This document shows, piece by piece, positions 1-9,803 of a stretch of 64,000 nt of DNA. Positions within the stretch are counted from its first letter, which is position 1. Every line of letters begins with the position of its first letter. Source of the stretch: Pseudooceanicola marinus (GTDB lineage: Bacteria > Pseudomonadota > Alphaproteobacteria > Rhodobacterales > Rhodobacteraceae); NCBI RefSeq assembly GCF_020177265.1, contig NZ_JAIVMC010000001.1, positions 248,001 to 312,000 of the forward strand. The letters are read 5' to 3'. Under the pieces are notes generated by a model, which saw only the letters and a list, made by a program, of their open reading frames with translations, was not told the DNA's origin and did no database searches. The position numbers and the translations under genes were made by a program.

Positions 1-777
1 GATGCGGCGGCTCTGGCTTTCCAGCCGCTTGGCCACGGTCTGGCCGACGTTGCCGCCGCCCAGGATCACCACGCGGTCCTGTTGCTTGTTCGACTTGCCG
101 AAGACCTCCAGGCAGCGCGACACGTCCTCGGAATGGACGCAGACATAGCATTCGTCTGCGGGGAAGATCTGGTCGTCGGCCTCGGGCGCGAAGAGGCGCC
201 CGTCGCGGCGGATGCCCACGACCACGGCCCGCAGGGTCGAGAAGAGGTCGGTCAGCTGGCGTAGGGGCGTGTTGACCACCGGGCAGTCGCCGTCGATCTG
301 GATCCCAAGAAGCTGCGCGCGCCCGCCGAGGAACTGTTCCACGTCGAAGGCCGCCGGCGCCGCCAGGCGCTGCAACGCGGCCTCTGCCACCTCCAGCTCG
401 GGCGAGATCACAACGTCGATCGGCATGTGGTCGCGGCGGTAGAGGTCGGAATAGATGGCGTCGAGGTAGCTGCGCGCCCGCAGGCGGGCGATCTTGCGCG
501 GCACCGAAAAGACCGAATGCGCCACCTGGCAGGTGACCATGTTCACCTCGTCCGAAAAGGTGGCGGCGATGATCATGTCGGCGTCGCGCGCGCCGGCCTG
601 GTCCAGGATATCGGGGTAGGAGGCAAAGCCCGCGATCCCCCGCACGTCCAGCGTATCCGTTGCGCGCCGCACCAGGTCGGGGTTGTTGTCGACGACGGTC
701 ACGTCGTTGTTTTCACCGGAAAGATGCCGCGCGATCTGCCAGCCGACCTGGCCCGCACCGCAGATGATGACTTTCAT
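1..777 (-). CDS. trkA: TrkA, Trk potassium uptake regulatory protein (C-terminal part beyond window edge)
   Basis: Cytoplasmic NAD(H)-binding regulatory subunit that gates the Trk K+ channel; the partner TrkH is not in this window. The frame starts at the ATG ending at 777 and runs off the left edge, so about 259 residues are seen of a family length near 458. Residues 7-12 form the Rossmann loop GAGQVG, an RCK_C-like section follows, and a second Rossmann loop GGGNVGQ lies near residue 240. This is the double-RCK layout of TrkA rather than single-RCK KtrA. The missing C-terminus is due only to the window edge. Confidence 0.93.
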   Translation of the reverse strand, partial: MKVIICGAGQVGWQIARHLSGENNDVTVVDNNPDLVRRATDTLDVRGIAGFASYPDILDQAGARDADMIIAATFSDEVNMVTCQVAHSVFSVPRKIARLRARSYLDAIYSDLYRRDHMPIDVVISPELEVAEAALQRLAAPAAFDVEQFLGGRAQLLGIQIDGDCPVVNTPLRQLTDLFSTLRAVVVGIRRDGRLFAPEADDQIFPADECYVCVHSEDVSRCLEVFGKSNKQQDRVVILGGGNVGQTVAKRLESQSRRI

Positions 778-971
778 GGGTCCCGATCCCGTCTTGTCGC
801 TCGTGTCGCCGAACGTCCGTTCTGAATGACCTGCATGGCAGGTTGCCCCAAAAGGGTCAATTCAATTCCCCCGCCGCGGCGGGCGGGGGCGGCGGCAGGG
901 CCAATGGATGGGCCGCGATGGGCCGGAAACGGGCGCGGGGCAGGGCGCAGGAGCGCAGGCCGTGGGGGCGG

Positions 972-3467
972 TTAGCGCGCCGGGCGCAGGCGGGTGACGC
1001 CCACGGCGGCGGCGCGCGCCAGTGCCTCGTCCAGCGACATGGGGATGTATTCCCCGCGCCGCCAGCGTTCGCCGAGGTCGTCGTAGTGGCGCGACAGGAA
1101 ATGCCCCGACTGTCCCGTGGCGGTGATGAAGACCGAACTGTCGGGATCGGCGAAATCGTAGACCCCACGGTAGCCCGCGCCATGCACGTTCAGGTAAGGG
1201 TTCGGCCCGGTGCCCTTGGTCAGCCCGCGCATCAGCGTGTTGTCCCCGCCCGAGGTGCTTTGGCGGATGTTGACGAAATGGCGCAGCACCGGCACCTCGC
1301 CCAGGACCGGGTGGTCGTGGGTCGCCTGGTGCAGATCACCCCAGCGGAGGCTTTCCAGGTTCTCGCCGTAGCGTTCCGAGATCTCCAGCAGGGCGGCATC
1401 CAGCGCCTGGCGCGAGACGTCGGCGCAGGTTTCGGTCACCGTGGATTGCAGGACGTCGCACCAACGCGCGGCGCCGTCGATGTCGCGGAAGACCCGCTCG
1501 ATGAAGACCGGATCGACATGGGTGAAGTCATCGGCCACCGGGCCCAGTTCGTCGCGGATCAGCTTCTCCTGCAGGGTGCGCAGCCAGGTGGCGTACAGCA
1601 GCGGCTCGGGCAGATGTTCGTTCATCTCGCCGTTCCAGTTGGCCAGCAGGGTCAGCGCATCCTGGCGCAGCCGTTCCGGCGTGCCTTCGGGGGCCGCATC
1701 GCCGGTGAACCACAGGTCGCGGCCGATGAGCGGCAGCAGCGACCGGGCGGTGAAGGAGACGGTATCCAGCTGCGCCTCGATGAAGCTGTCGCGGGTGTGC
1801 ACCTGCCGCGTCTGCATCAGGCGCTGCCAGCGATGGATGCGCTGCGTGTCGCCCCAGTCGAAGCTGACGTGCTCGGGGAAGGGGCGGTCGACGAACTTGT
1901 TGTTGGTATTGCCCAGCAGGCCACCCTCGGGGTCGATGAACTCCGGGTTGTCCTCGTAGGGCAGCAGGCCTTGCCAGCGGTTTTCCGGCTTCCAGCCCAG
2001 TGACGGCAGGCGGCCCTGGCTGTCGTGGCGGATATCGCGGGCGGGCATGGCGCCGATGGTCTTGAACCCGATCCCCGCGGCATCGGCCAGCGTCAGGTTC
2101 TGCGACGGAGCGATGTGATAGCGCCCGGCGTCGATGGCCTCCTCGACATTGCGGGCATACATCAGCTCGACCCCGGCGGTGACCGTGGTGTCATCGGGCG
2201 ACAGCGCCGTCCAGGCGACGGAGGCGACGTGGCCTGAGGGCGTGACCGAGGCCAGCTTGTAGTGGCTGCCGGGCATGACGGGGCCGTTTTCCGTCCAGCG
2301 CAGGGTCAGGGTGACGGGCGCGGCGTCCTTCACGTTGATGATCGACTGCCGGGTGCGGAAGGGCGCCCAGCCGTCGGGCGTGCGATATTCCTCCGGGTTT
2401 TCGGGGTTCACCTCTTCCATGTAGACGTCGAGATCGTCGAGGTAGGAGGAGGTCAGCCCCCAGCCCAGGAAATGTGACCGCCCCGACAGGATCGAGGGCA
2501 GGCCGGGGATGGTGGCGCCGATGACGCCGCCCTGTTGCAGCTCCATCCGAGCAAGATACCAGATCGCCGGCGCGGTGAAGCCCAGGTGCGGGTCATTGGC
2601 CAGCAGCGTGCCGCCGGTGGCCGAGCGCGCGGGCGCGGCGGCAAAGGCGTTGGAGGCGCCGGCCATGTCGCGGGCCGGGAAGGGCGAGAGGCCAGTTTCC
2701 GGCAGGCCCTGGGCGGTCATCCCGGGCACGGGGGCCTCCAGTGCGGCGAACCGGGTCAGGCTGCCCTCGGGCATCAGCGAGGCATAGTCGGGCGCGGCGA
2801 TCGCGGGCCCCGGCGCATCGGGCAGGATGTCGGCGAGCATGTCGGCCTCGGGCAGCGCCAGGGAGACGCGGGCACGTTCCACCTCGCTGTCCAGCGCGCC
2901 GGACAGCTGCACGGCCATCAGCTTGCCGATCGCGATGGAATCGGCGGGCTGCCAGGGGGCGACGGGGGCGTTGAACAGGAACATCTCCGGCGCGCCGCGG
3001 CCCAGGGCATCCTCGTTGATCTCGGTCAGCCGGGCGTTGACGCCTGCTGCATAGGCGGTCAGGGCGGCGCGGGTGCGCGCGTCCTGGTCGGGGACCGACT
3101 CGATCGCCAGCCGGTAAAGGTCGAAGCGGCGCATGATCCGGTCGACGGGCAGGGTGCGCAGGCCGAAGACCTCCGACAGGCGCCCCTGGGCGGTGCGTCG
3201 CAGGGTCATCATCTGCCACAGCCGGTCCTGCGCATGGGCGTAGCCCAGGCCGAAAAAGACATCCTCGTCGCTTTGCCCGAAGATATGCGGCACGTCCGCT
3301 GTGTCGCGCACGATCTCCAGCGGGGCGGACAGCCCCTCGACGGTCAGCGTCTTGTCGTATTCCGGCAGAGATCGCGCGGCGAGATAGTAGATCCCCGCGA
3401 TCACCACGACGGAGAGAAAGACGAGGCCTCCGGCCAGGCGGAGCAGCCAGCGGAACAGGAGTGTCAT
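972..3467 (-). CDS. Penicillin acylase family protein (Ntn-hydrolase), membrane-anchored
   Basis: An 831-residue member of the penicillin amidase (S45) family. These enzymes are made as a precursor that cleaves itself just before a serine, which becomes the N-terminal nucleophile of the beta chain. The nucleophile is visible as Ser272 in GASNAF, and the GGTLLANDPHLG segment follows as expected. Residues 5-30 form one hydrophobic segment, either an uncleaved anchor or a signal peptide, so the enzyme should face the periplasm. The substrate cannot be read from sequence: family members cut penicillins, acyl-homoserine lactones or other acyl amides. It stands alone, with unrelated neighbours on both sides. 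Confidence 0.88.
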   Translation of the reverse strand: MTLLFRWLLRLAGGLVFLSVVVIAGIYYLAARSLPEYDKTLTVEGLSAPLEIVRDTADVPHIFGQSDEDVFFGLGYAHAQDRLWQMMTLRRTAQGRLSEVFGLRTLPVDRIMRRFDLYRLAIESVPDQDARTRAALTAYAAGVNARLTEINEDALGRGAPEMFLFNAPVAPWQPADSIAIGKLMAVQLSGALDSEVERARVSLALPEADMLADILPDAPGPAIAAPDYASLMPEGSLTRFAALEAPVPGMTAQGLPETGLSPFPARDMAGASNAFAAAPARSATGGTLLANDPHLGFTAPAIWYLARMELQQGGVIGATIPGLPSILSGRSHFLGWGLTSSYLDDLDVYMEEVNPENPEEYRTPDGWAPFRTRQSIINVKDAAPVTLTLRWTENGPVMPGSHYKLASVTPSGHVASVAWTALSPDDTTVTAGVELMYARNVEEAIDAGRYHIAPSQNLTLADAAGIGFKTIGAMPARDIRHDSQGRLPSLGWKPENRWQGLLPYEDNPEFIDPEGGLLGNTNNKFVDRPFPEHVSFDWGDTQRIHRWQRLMQTRQVHTRDSFIEAQLDTVSFTARSLLPLIGRDLWFTGDAAPEGTPERLRQDALTLLANWNGEMNEHLPEPLLYATWLRTLQEKLIRDELGPVADDFTHVDPVFIERVFRDIDGAARWCDVLQSTVTETCADVSRQALDAALLEISERYGENLESLRWGDLHQATHDHPVLGEVPVLRHFVNIRQSTSGGDNTLMRGLTKGTGPNPYLNVHGAGYRGVYDFADPDSSVFITATGQSGHFLSRHYDDLGERWRRGEYIPMSLDEALARAAAVGVTRLRPAR

Positions 3468-3631
3468 GCGATCTTCAGCCCTTATGTCCTTGTCCCGTCC
3501 CGAAAACCGGTCCGGTCTGCGGCCTGCCTCGGCCCTTGCCTTCCGGCAGGCAGCCGGACAGTGTGGCGTCAGATGAGAACAGACCTGCCGGGGGATGACC
3601 CGGCGGGGGCACCAATACAGGGGAATGAGCC

Positions 3632-4504
3632 ATGGTGAAAGTCGCCTTTCTGGGATTGGGCGTGATGGGCTATCCGATGGCGGGCCACCTGGCCGCCAAG
3701 GGCCATGACGTCACCGTCTACAACCGCACCAGCGCCAAGGCGGAGGCCTGGGTGGCCGAACATGGCGGCGCCTTCGGGGCGACGCCGGCCGAGGCCGCGA
3801 CGGGCGCCGAGATCGTCTTCACCTGCGTCGGCAACGACGATGACCTGCGCGCCGTCTGCGCGGGTGAGGATGGCGCCTTTTCGGGCATGTCCGAGGGCGC
3901 TGTGCTGGTCGATCACACCACGGTCTCGGCCAAGGTCACGGCAGAGCTTTACGCCCTGGCCGCCGACACCGGACTTGGTTTCGTAGATGCCCCCATTTCC
4001 GGCGGGCAGGCGGGGGCCGAGAACGGCGCCCTGTCGGTGATGTGCGGCGGCGACGAAGATGTCTTCGAGCGGGTCGCGCCGGTGATCGACGCCTACGCCA
4101 AGATCTGCCGCCTGATGGGACCCTCGGGCGCCGGCCAGATGACCAAGATGTGCAACCAGATCGCCATTGCCGGGCTGGTGCAGGGCCTTTCCGAGGCGCT
4201 GCATTTCTCCGAGAAGGCCGGGCTGGACGGTGAAAAGGTGGTCGAGGTCATCAGCCAGGGCGCGGCCGGATCCTGGCAGATGGCCAACCGCTACAAGACC
4301 ATGCTGGCGGATGAGTTCGAGCATGGCTTTGCCGTCGACTGGATGCGCAAGGACCTCGGCATCTGCCTGTCGACGGGCGACGAGATCGGTGCGCCTCTGC
4401 CCGTCACCGCGCTGGTCGATCAGTTCTACAAGGACGTGCAGGCCATGGGCGGTGGCCGCTGGGATACCTCAAGCCTCATCAAGCGCCTTAAGGCTTTCGA
4501 GTAA
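3632..4504 (+). CDS. 3-hydroxyisobutyrate dehydrogenase family NAD(P)-dependent oxidoreductase
   Basis: A 290-residue beta-hydroxyacid dehydrogenase. The N-terminal Rossmann fold shows GLGVMGYPMA (residues 8-17), the substrate loop DAPISGGQAGAENG follows near 119-132, and the catalytic lysine is Lys172 in GQMTKMCNQ. Length is usual for the family, which includes 3-hydroxyisobutyrate, tartronate semialdehyde and related dehydrogenases. The exact substrate is not decided by these motifs, and no valine-degradation or glyoxylate genes lie beside it. The ATG at 3632 is preceded by a short purine-rich stretch. A strong hairpin follows the stop codon. Confidence 0.85.
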   Translation: MVKVAFLGLGVMGYPMAGHLAAKGHDVTVYNRTSAKAEAWVAEHGGAFGATPAEAATGAEIVFTCVGNDDDLRAVCAGEDGAFSGMSEGAVLVDHTTVSAKVTAELYALAADTGLGFVDAPISGGQAGAENGALSVMCGGDEDVFERVAPVIDAYAKICRLMGPSGAGQMTKMCNQIAIAGLVQGLSEALHFSEKAGLDGEKVVEVISQGAAGSWQMANRYKTMLADEFEHGFAVDWMRKDLGICLSTGDEIGAPLPVTALVDQFYKDVQAMGGGRWDTSSLIKRLKAFE

Positions 4505-4521
4505 GTATCTGGCAGAAAAAA

Positions 4522-4549
4522 GAAAAGGGGGCTTTTTCGCCCCCTTTTC
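4522..4549. terminator. Bidirectional intrinsic terminator between convergent genes
   Basis: Perfect 11-bp stem (GAAAAGGGGGC / GCCCCCTTTTC) with a 6-nt loop. On the minus strand it is followed by a run of six T, so it ends the SMR/YitT operon well. On the plus strand the stem itself ends in TTTT, which could also serve the dehydrogenase gene. Confidence 0.85.
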
Positions 4550-4570
4550 CGTGTCCGCCAAACAGGCCGC

Positions 4571-4903
4571 TCAGTGTGGCGAGGCGTTGGAGAAGACCTG
4601 GATCACCACGATACCCGCGCCGATCAGCAGCATGCCAAGCACGGCCGCCAGGTCGAGCTTCTGCCCGAAGACAACGAAGCCGATCAGCGCAATGAAGACG
4701 ATCCCCATCCCCGACCACAGGGCATAGACCACGCCCACGGGCATGTGCCGCAGGGTCAGCGACAGGAAATAGAAGCTGGCGCCATAGGCCACGACCGTGA
4801 CGATGGCGGGCACCAGCCGGGTGAACTGCTGGCTGGCGTGCAGGGCCGAGGTGCCGATGGTTTCCAGCGCCACGGCGATGATGAGCGTGAGGTAGGCGGG
4901 CAA
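4571..4903 (-). CDS. Small multidrug resistance (SMR/EmrE-type) efflux protein
   Basis: A 110-residue, four-helix inner-membrane protein of the SMR family, which exchanges protons for cationic compounds as a dimer. The essential membrane glutamate is Glu14 (VALETIGTSA), and the helix-3 motif PVGVVYALWSGMG is present. The frame opens with TTG at 4903; no in-frame ATG lies near it, and this start puts the key glutamate at position 14 as in EmrE. It is last in a minus-strand group after two YitT genes, 42 bp behind the nearer one, and is closed by the terminator at 4522-4549. Substrate unknown. Confidence 0.87.
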   Translation of the reverse strand: MPAYLTLIIAVALETIGTSALHASQQFTRLVPAIVTVVAYGASFYFLSLTLRHMPVGVVYALWSGMGIVFIALIGFVVFGQKLDLAAVLGMLLIGAGIVVIQVFSNASPH

Positions 4904-4945
4904 GGGCGTTGTCCTGGATTGGGGAGAGGCGGGCCAGCTGGCCCG

Positions 4946-5593
4946 TCAGGTGGCGACGTACCAGTCCTTGCGGTGGTTGATCGCGATGACGAAGTTGACC
5001 ACGATCGCCCCCAGCAGGGACCAGAGGAAGGCGCCGCCCGGCAGCACGAAGAAGGCCACGGTGAACAGGCACAGGTCGAAGGTCAGCTGGGTCCAGCCGG
5101 CGCGGAAGCCGATCTTGTCCTGCAGGTAGAGCCCGAGGATACCGATCCCGCCCAGCGAGGCGCCGTGCCGGAAGAGCGCCAGCAGGCCCGAGCCGGTGAC
5201 GAAGCCGAAGAGGATGGCGCCGACCCAGGGCGTCAGCTCGGCGAAGAGGATCTCGGTGCCGAGGAACTTCGACAGCAGCGACAGCATGGCCACCGCGATG
5301 AAGGTCTTGATGGTGAACCGCAGGCCCATGCGCGAATAGCCCAGCCAGTAGAAGGGCAGGTTGACCACGAAGAAGACAGGGCCAAAGCTCCATCCGGTGA
5401 TGTAGGAGATCAGCACCGCAAGGCCGGCGGTCTGGCCCGTCACCAGCCCGAGATGGGTCAGGATGACGATGCCGAAGCCGCACATCGTGGTGCCGTAGAT
5501 CAGCCCCTGCGCATCTTCCAGCAACGTGTGATTGCCCTTGCGCACGGCCACCTGGGCCTCGGCCTCGGTCGCGGTTTCCGTCCCGTTGCTCAT
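4946..5593 (-). CDS. YitT family membrane protein (copy 2)
   Basis: A 215-residue integral membrane protein of the YitT/DUF161 type, with about six hydrophobic segments. No transport substrate is established for the family. It is clearly paralogous to the upstream gene at 5699-6325: both share EDAQG, the GQTAGLA core, TGWSFG and VNLPFY in the same order and spacing. GGGGAGA precedes the ATG at 5593. The C-terminal tail INHRKDWYVAT matches the FNHRRDRYIAD tail of its partner. Function is not assigned. Confidence 0.8.
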   Translation of the reverse strand: MSNGTETATEAEAQVAVRKGNHTLLEDAQGLIYGTTMCGFGIVILTHLGLVTGQTAGLAVLISYITGWSFGPVFFVVNLPFYWLGYSRMGLRFTIKTFIAVAMLSLLSKFLGTEILFAELTPWVGAILFGFVTGSGLLALFRHGASLGGIGILGLYLQDKIGFRAGWTQLTFDLCLFTVAFFVLPGGAFLWSLLGAIVVNFVIAINHRKDWYVAT

Positions 5594-5698
5594 GCAGTTC
5601 TCCCCGTCGGCCCCTCCCGCGGGGCGCCTGTCGTCCCGTCCGTCCTAGTCCGGGGTCGGAGGCCTGTCCAGAGCCTGTCCGGCCCGCAGGTGGACGGG

Positions 5699-6325
5699 TC
5701 AGTCCGCGATATAGCGGTCGCGGCGGTGGTTGAAGGCGATGACGGTGTTGAGGATGACGGCCCCGAAGAGCGAGTAGAGCACGGTGCGCGTGTCGAAGAG
5801 GAAATAGGCCACCGCGAAAAGCACCGCGTCGATGATCAGCTGCACATAGCCCGCGCGGAACCCGGTCCGGTCCTGCACCATCAGCGCAATCACCCCCAGG
5901 CCGCCCAGTGACCCCTTGTGGCGGAAGACGCCCAGCAGGCCATAGCCCGTCAGCACCCCGAAGATCGCCGTGCCGAGGATCGGGTTCAGGTACTCGAACT
6001 GCAGTCCCAGGGGGATGTAGTCCACCAGCAGCGACAGCGCGGTGACGCAGAAGAAGCTCTTCAGCGTGAACTCGGCCCCCAGGCGTTTCCAGGCGAAGGC
6101 GTAGAAGGGCAGGTTCACCAGGAAGAAGACCGTGCCGAAGCTCCATCCCGTGACATAGGCGATGATCAGGGCCAGCCCCGCGGTCTGGCCGGTGATGAAG
6201 CCCAGCGAGGAGATGAAGACGATCCCCGTCGCCGTGGTCAGAAGCGCGATGGCAAAGCCCTGCGCATCTTCAAACGGCGTATGGGACTGGCGGTATTCGG
6301 TCGGGATCGGAAAGGGGGCCGGCAT
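5699..6325 (-). CDS. YitT family membrane protein (copy 1)
   Basis: A 208-residue multi-pass inner-membrane protein, first gene of the YitT-YitT-SMR group. The ATG at 6325 is preceded by CGGAG at good spacing; a TTG two codons upstream is less likely. It shares the core motifs GQTAGLA, TGWSFG and VNLPFY with the next gene and looks like its tandem duplicate, although the two have diverged considerably outside these motifs. About 105 bp separate the copies. No cytoplasmic ligand-binding tail of the kind found in many Bacillus YitT proteins is seen. Confidence 0.8.
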   Translation of the reverse strand: MPAPFPIPTEYRQSHTPFEDAQGFAIALLTTATGIVFISSLGFITGQTAGLALIIAYVTGWSFGTVFFLVNLPFYAFAWKRLGAEFTLKSFFCVTALSLLVDYIPLGLQFEYLNPILGTAIFGVLTGYGLLGVFRHKGSLGGLGVIALMVQDRTGFRAGYVQLIIDAVLFAVAYFLFDTRTVLYSLFGAVILNTVIAFNHRRDRYIAD

Positions 6326-6614
6326 GGTCAACTCCGTGTTCGGACGGGTGAGAGACGACGATATAGGTCAGTAATGCTTCCTTTCTACCGTGCCTTCGGG
6401 GGAAGAGACCAGAGCCCAAGCGAGCCTGCCCGCCAGAACGGCGCGTCACCTGGCCGATCTGACCGGATCTGCCCAACAATCGGCCCCGGACATTACGGGT
6501 GGCGGCTTTCCTCCGGCCCCGGACCGCGATGGAACCCGGGCCGGGGGGCTGCGTGTTGGTTGGATGAACGGGGACGAGACGTCCCACCGACATGAGCCGA
6601 AAGGAGACATCCCG

Positions 6615-7175
6615 ATGCCTAACATCGCACAATCCCGTATCCTGATCCTTGCCACCGACGGTTTCGAGCAATCCGAACTGGAATTCCCCCGCGACAAGCT
6701 GCGTGAGTGGGGCGCTGACGTGAAGGTGGCCAGCCTGGACGGCAAACCGATCCGTGGCTGGGACGACAAGACCTGGGGCAACGAGGTCGAGGCCGACCTG
6801 TCTCTGACGGACGCCCGCGCCCCTGATTTCGATGCCATCGTCCTGCCGGGCGGCCAGATCAACCCCGACGTGCTGCGCACCAAGCCCGAGGCGGTGGAGC
6901 TGGTGAAGGCGTTCCATGATGCCGGCAAGATCGTCGCCGCGATCTGTCATGGCCCCTGGATGCTGGTCGAGGCTGGCGTGGTGAAGGACCTGCCCGTCAC
7001 GTCCTTCCCGTCGATCCGCACCGACCTGGAAAACGCCGGTGGCATCTGGGAGGACAGCGAAGTCGTCTGCGAGAAAGGGATCGTCACCTCGCGCAACCCC
7101 GGCGATCTGGAGGCCTTCGTGTCGAAGATCGTCGAAGAGGTCCGCGAGGGGCGTCACACACGGCGGGCTGCCTGA
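6615..7175 (+). CDS. DJ-1/PfpI family protein (type 1 glutamine amidotransferase-like)
   Basis: A 186-residue DJ-1/PfpI domain protein. The nucleophile elbow is Cys111 in AICHGPW, the early glutamate appears in DGFEQSELE, and the VLPGGQINPD loop is present. Relatives such as PfpI and YhbO act as stress-induced deglycases or proteases, so a protein- or metabolite-repair role is likely. The ATG at 6615 has AAAGGAGA directly upstream; an in-frame extension back to 6390 lacks such a signal and is not family-like. A GC hairpin follows the stop. Confidence 0.9.
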   Translation: MPNIAQSRILILATDGFEQSELEFPRDKLREWGADVKVASLDGKPIRGWDDKTWGNEVEADLSLTDARAPDFDAIVLPGGQINPDVLRTKPEAVELVKAFHDAGKIVAAICHGPWMLVEAGVVKDLPVTSFPSIRTDLENAGGIWEDSEVVCEKGIVTSRNPGDLEAFVSKIVEEVREGRHTRRAA

Positions 7176-7203
7176 TACAGGCGCTCTCTACAGCCCGACC
7201 GTG

Positions 7204-7232
7204 GGGCCGGTCCTTCGGGGCCGGCCCTTCTG
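7204..7232 (+). terminator. Probable intrinsic terminator after the PfpI gene
   Basis: Seven-base stem GGGCCGG / CCGGCCC with a 10-nt loop, then TTCTGTTT. The T tract is interrupted, so strength is moderate. Confidence 0.6.
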
Positions 7233-7348
7233 TTTGCGCGGTACCTTGAATGGCAATGCTTTCAATTTTCGTCATTTGAGTTGTCCGCTTAACCGCCCGG
7301 CAAGGGACGCCCCTTAGCGTCGCCCCGGTCAGCGAGCGAGAGGGCAGC

Positions 7349-9418
7349 ATGATCCAGATTTTCGGCGGCAAGCGCGGTGAGGCGGCGGCGACCTGTGCCG
7401 ACGAGATTGCGGCGATCGACGGCTCGCATCTGTTGGTGCGCTACGACATGCAGGGCACGATCCTGTCGGTCAACGATACCTTCTGCCGGGAAACCGGCCA
7501 CCGGCGAGAGGAGGTCGTCGGCCAGCCCTACCTGACTCTGGTGCGCCAGAAGGATCATGACCTGCCGGAGGTGCGCAACCTCTGGCGCGACATGGCCGAG
7601 GGCAAGGTCATCAACCGCATCGTGCCCCGGCTCAACGGCGAGCAGGAGGAAGACTGGTTCGATGTGACCTATGCCCCCGTCGCCGCGCCTGAGGGTGGCT
7701 ACAGCCATGTGATTTCCGTTGCGCGCAAGATATCGGCGCATCATTTCCGCCGCCGCGACAACCGCAGCCAGGTGGATGCGGTGAAACGCTCCATGGCCGT
7801 GGTGGAGTATGACCTCGACGGCACGATCCTCGACGCGAACGAGATATTCCTGAAGCCCATGGGCTACGATCTGGGCGACGTGAAAGGCAAGCATCACCGC
7901 ATCTTCATGGCGCCCGAAGAGGCCGGGGGGGCCGACTACAAGGCCTTCTGGGAGCGGCTGCGGCAGGGCTCCTCCGAGAAGGGCCAGGTGCAGCGGCGCG
8001 ACCGCATGGGGCGGATCCGCTGGCTGGAGGCCACTTATGAAACCCTGATCGATCCCGAAGGCCGTCCGTTCAAGGTCGTCGAATATGCTTTCGACGTGAC
8101 CGAGGCCAAGAATCTGGAGGCCGATGCGGCCAGTCAGATCGACGCGATCCAGAAGGTGCAGGCGGTCATTTCCTTTGACACCACCGGCAAGATCCTCAGC
8201 GTCAACGACCGCTTCTGCGAGGCCATGGGCTATAGTCGCGACGAACTGGTCGGGCGGCCCCATTCGATGTTCGTGCCCGCCGACTACGCCCGGTCTGATG
8301 ACTATCGTCAGTTCTGGGAAGACTTGCGCGCCGGGCGCGAGAACGCGGGCAATTTCCAGAGGATCGGCAAGGGCGGGCGGATCGTGCATATCCGTGCCAG
8401 CTACAACCCGATCCTCAATGCCGCCGGGGAGGTGGTGAAGGTGGTGAAATACGCCATCGACACCACGGCGCTGCAACTGGCGGTGGACACGATGCAGCAG
8501 GGGCTGGACCGGCTGGCCGCCGGCGACCTGTCGGTGCGGCTGGAACAGAACCTGGGCGACCTGGACATGATCCGGCAGAAGTTCAACGAGGCGGTCGGCA
8601 AGGTCGACGAGGTGATCGGCCAGGTGCTGGCGCGGGCCAGCGATGTCTACGGCGAAACCGGCGCGATCACCGGGGCCACCACGGAGCTGTCGCAGCGCAC
8701 CGAACAGCAGGCGGCAACGCTGCAGACCACGGCCGCGGCCCTGACCGAACTTTCGGCCTCGGTCCAGCATGCGGCCGAGGCGGCGAGCGAGGCGCAGGAC
8801 AAGGCGGACCTGGCGAAGAAGAGTACCGAGGAGACGGGTCGCGTCGTCGGCGACGCCGTGGGCGCGATGACGGAGATCCAGGAAAGCTCCAACCGGATCA
8901 CCTCGATCACCAATGTCATCGACGACATCGCCTTCCAGACCAACCTGCTGGCGTTGAACGCGGGCGTCGAGGCGGCACGGGCGGGCGATGCCGGGCGCGG
9001 CTTCGCCGTCGTGGCGCAGGAGGTGCGGGCCCTGGCGCAACGGTCCTCCGATGCGGCGCGCGAGATCGCCGAGCTGATTGCCATGTCGACGCGTCAGGTG
9101 GGCCAGGGGGTCGACCTGGTGGGCCGGGCCGGGCGCTCGATCGAGGAGATCGACAGCCGCTTCGGCGAGATCAACCGTATCGTCGCCCAGATCGCCACCT
9201 CGTCGCGGGAGCAGGCCATGGGCATCTCCGAGATGAATTCCTCGGTCAGCGACCTCGATCACGCCACGCAGGAAAACGCCGCCATGGCAGAGGAAACCAG
9301 CGCGGCTATCCAGACCTTGGCAGAGGGCATTGCCGACGTTCAGCAGGCAGTCAGCTATTTCGCGGGCGCTGCCCAAGCGGGGGCACCGCGCGGACCGTCC
9401 CTGCGCCGCGCCGGCTAG
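7349..9418 (+). CDS. Soluble methyl-accepting chemotaxis protein with three PAS domains
   Basis: A 689-residue chemoreceptor without any membrane segment, so it should signal from the cytoplasm. Three consecutive PAS domains (about 20-130, 140-250, 260-370) are followed by a HAMP-like linker with [10 protein letters not shown] and the methyl-accepting coiled coil. The hairpin tip near residues 524-566 reads [20 protein letters not shown], the contact site for CheA and CheW. No heme or flavin site can be assigned from sequence. The C-terminus lacks an NWETF-type tether for CheR/CheB. It is the only receptor in the window and lies 18 kb from the chemotaxis operon, its likely partner. A TTAACC half-site lies 55 bp upstream. 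Confidence 0.92.
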   Translation: MIQIFGGKRGEAAATCADEIAAIDGSHLLVRYDMQGTILSVNDTFCRETGHRREEVVGQPYLTLVRQKDHDLPEVRNLWRDMAEGKVINRIVPRLNGEQEEDWFDVTYAPVAAPEGGYSHVISVARKISAHHFRRRDNRSQVDAVKRSMAVVEYDLDGTILDANEIFLKPMGYDLGDVKGKHHRIFMAPEEAGGADYKAFWERLRQGSSEKGQVQRRDRMGRIRWLEATYETLIDPEGRPFKVVEYAFDVTEAKNLEADAASQIDAIQKVQAVISFDTTGKILSVNDRFCEAMGYSRDELVGRPHSMFVPADYARSDDYRQFWEDLRAGRENAGNFQRIGKGGRIVHIRASYNPILNAAGEVVKVVKYAIDTTALQLAVDTMQQGLDRLAAGDLSVRLEQNLGDLDMIRQKFNEAVGKVDEVIGQVLARASDVYGETGAITGATTELSQRTEQQAATLQTTAAALTELSASVQHAAEAASEAQDKADLAKKSTEETGRVVGDAVGAMTEIQESSNRITSITNVIDDIAFQTNLLALNAGVEAARAGDAGRGFAVVAQEVRALAQRSSDAAREIAELIAMSTRQVGQGVDLVGRAGRSIEEIDSRFGEINRIVAQIATSSREQAMGISEMNSSVSDLDHATQENAAMAEETSAAIQTLAEGIADVQQAVSYFAGAAQAGAPRGPSLRRAG

Positions 9419-9803
9419 AGGCGGGAGCCGGGAAGCGGCGATCCTCGGCCCCATGCGGCGCAAAGACCTGCTGCGGGAGAGGCGGCCTTGTCGGAAAGGA
9501 GGGGTTCGTCCCGGAAGTCCTGCCGACCACCGTCGCGGCGACGCGTGCTGTCTGTCTCTGACAGGGCGCGGCGTCTTGGGGTGGGCAGGACAAGCCGGCC
9601 AGTGGCTTGGAGAGGGCATCGCAGAGCAGGCCGGGACACAGTCGGTCAGGCGTGGGACGCGCCGCACCAGAGCCCCGAAGGCACAGAGCTTGGCTTGGGG
9701 CCACGGGGCGCTACGACGCCGGTCTCTTCTCGCAGAGTGAGTCCACCCAGGGCGATCTGCGCCGGCGTCAGCCGTCATGACGCGATTATTCATCTTCCAG
9801 AGT
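9419..9803. other. Gene-free stretch
   Basis: GC-rich spacer after the chemoreceptor. Open frames here have no convincing start signal or recognisable product. I see no strong hairpin or repeat; the only clear signal is the promoter-like element that follows at 9804. Confidence 0.4.

Noticed and set aside
868-890. GC-rich inverted repeat after the acylase gene as a terminator
   Set aside because: No T tract in the reading direction; such GC runs are common by chance in this DNA.
972-3467. Quorum-quenching acyl-homoserine lactone acylase as the specific name
   Set aside because: The S45 family motifs do not decide the substrate; only the family level is supported.
7289-9793. An 834-codon open frame on the minus strand across the chemoreceptor gene
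   Set aside because: It is an antisense shadow of a GC-rich gene: the plus-strand frame has clear PAS and MCP motifs, the shadow has none and is rich in Arg, His, Leu and Gly as expected by chance.
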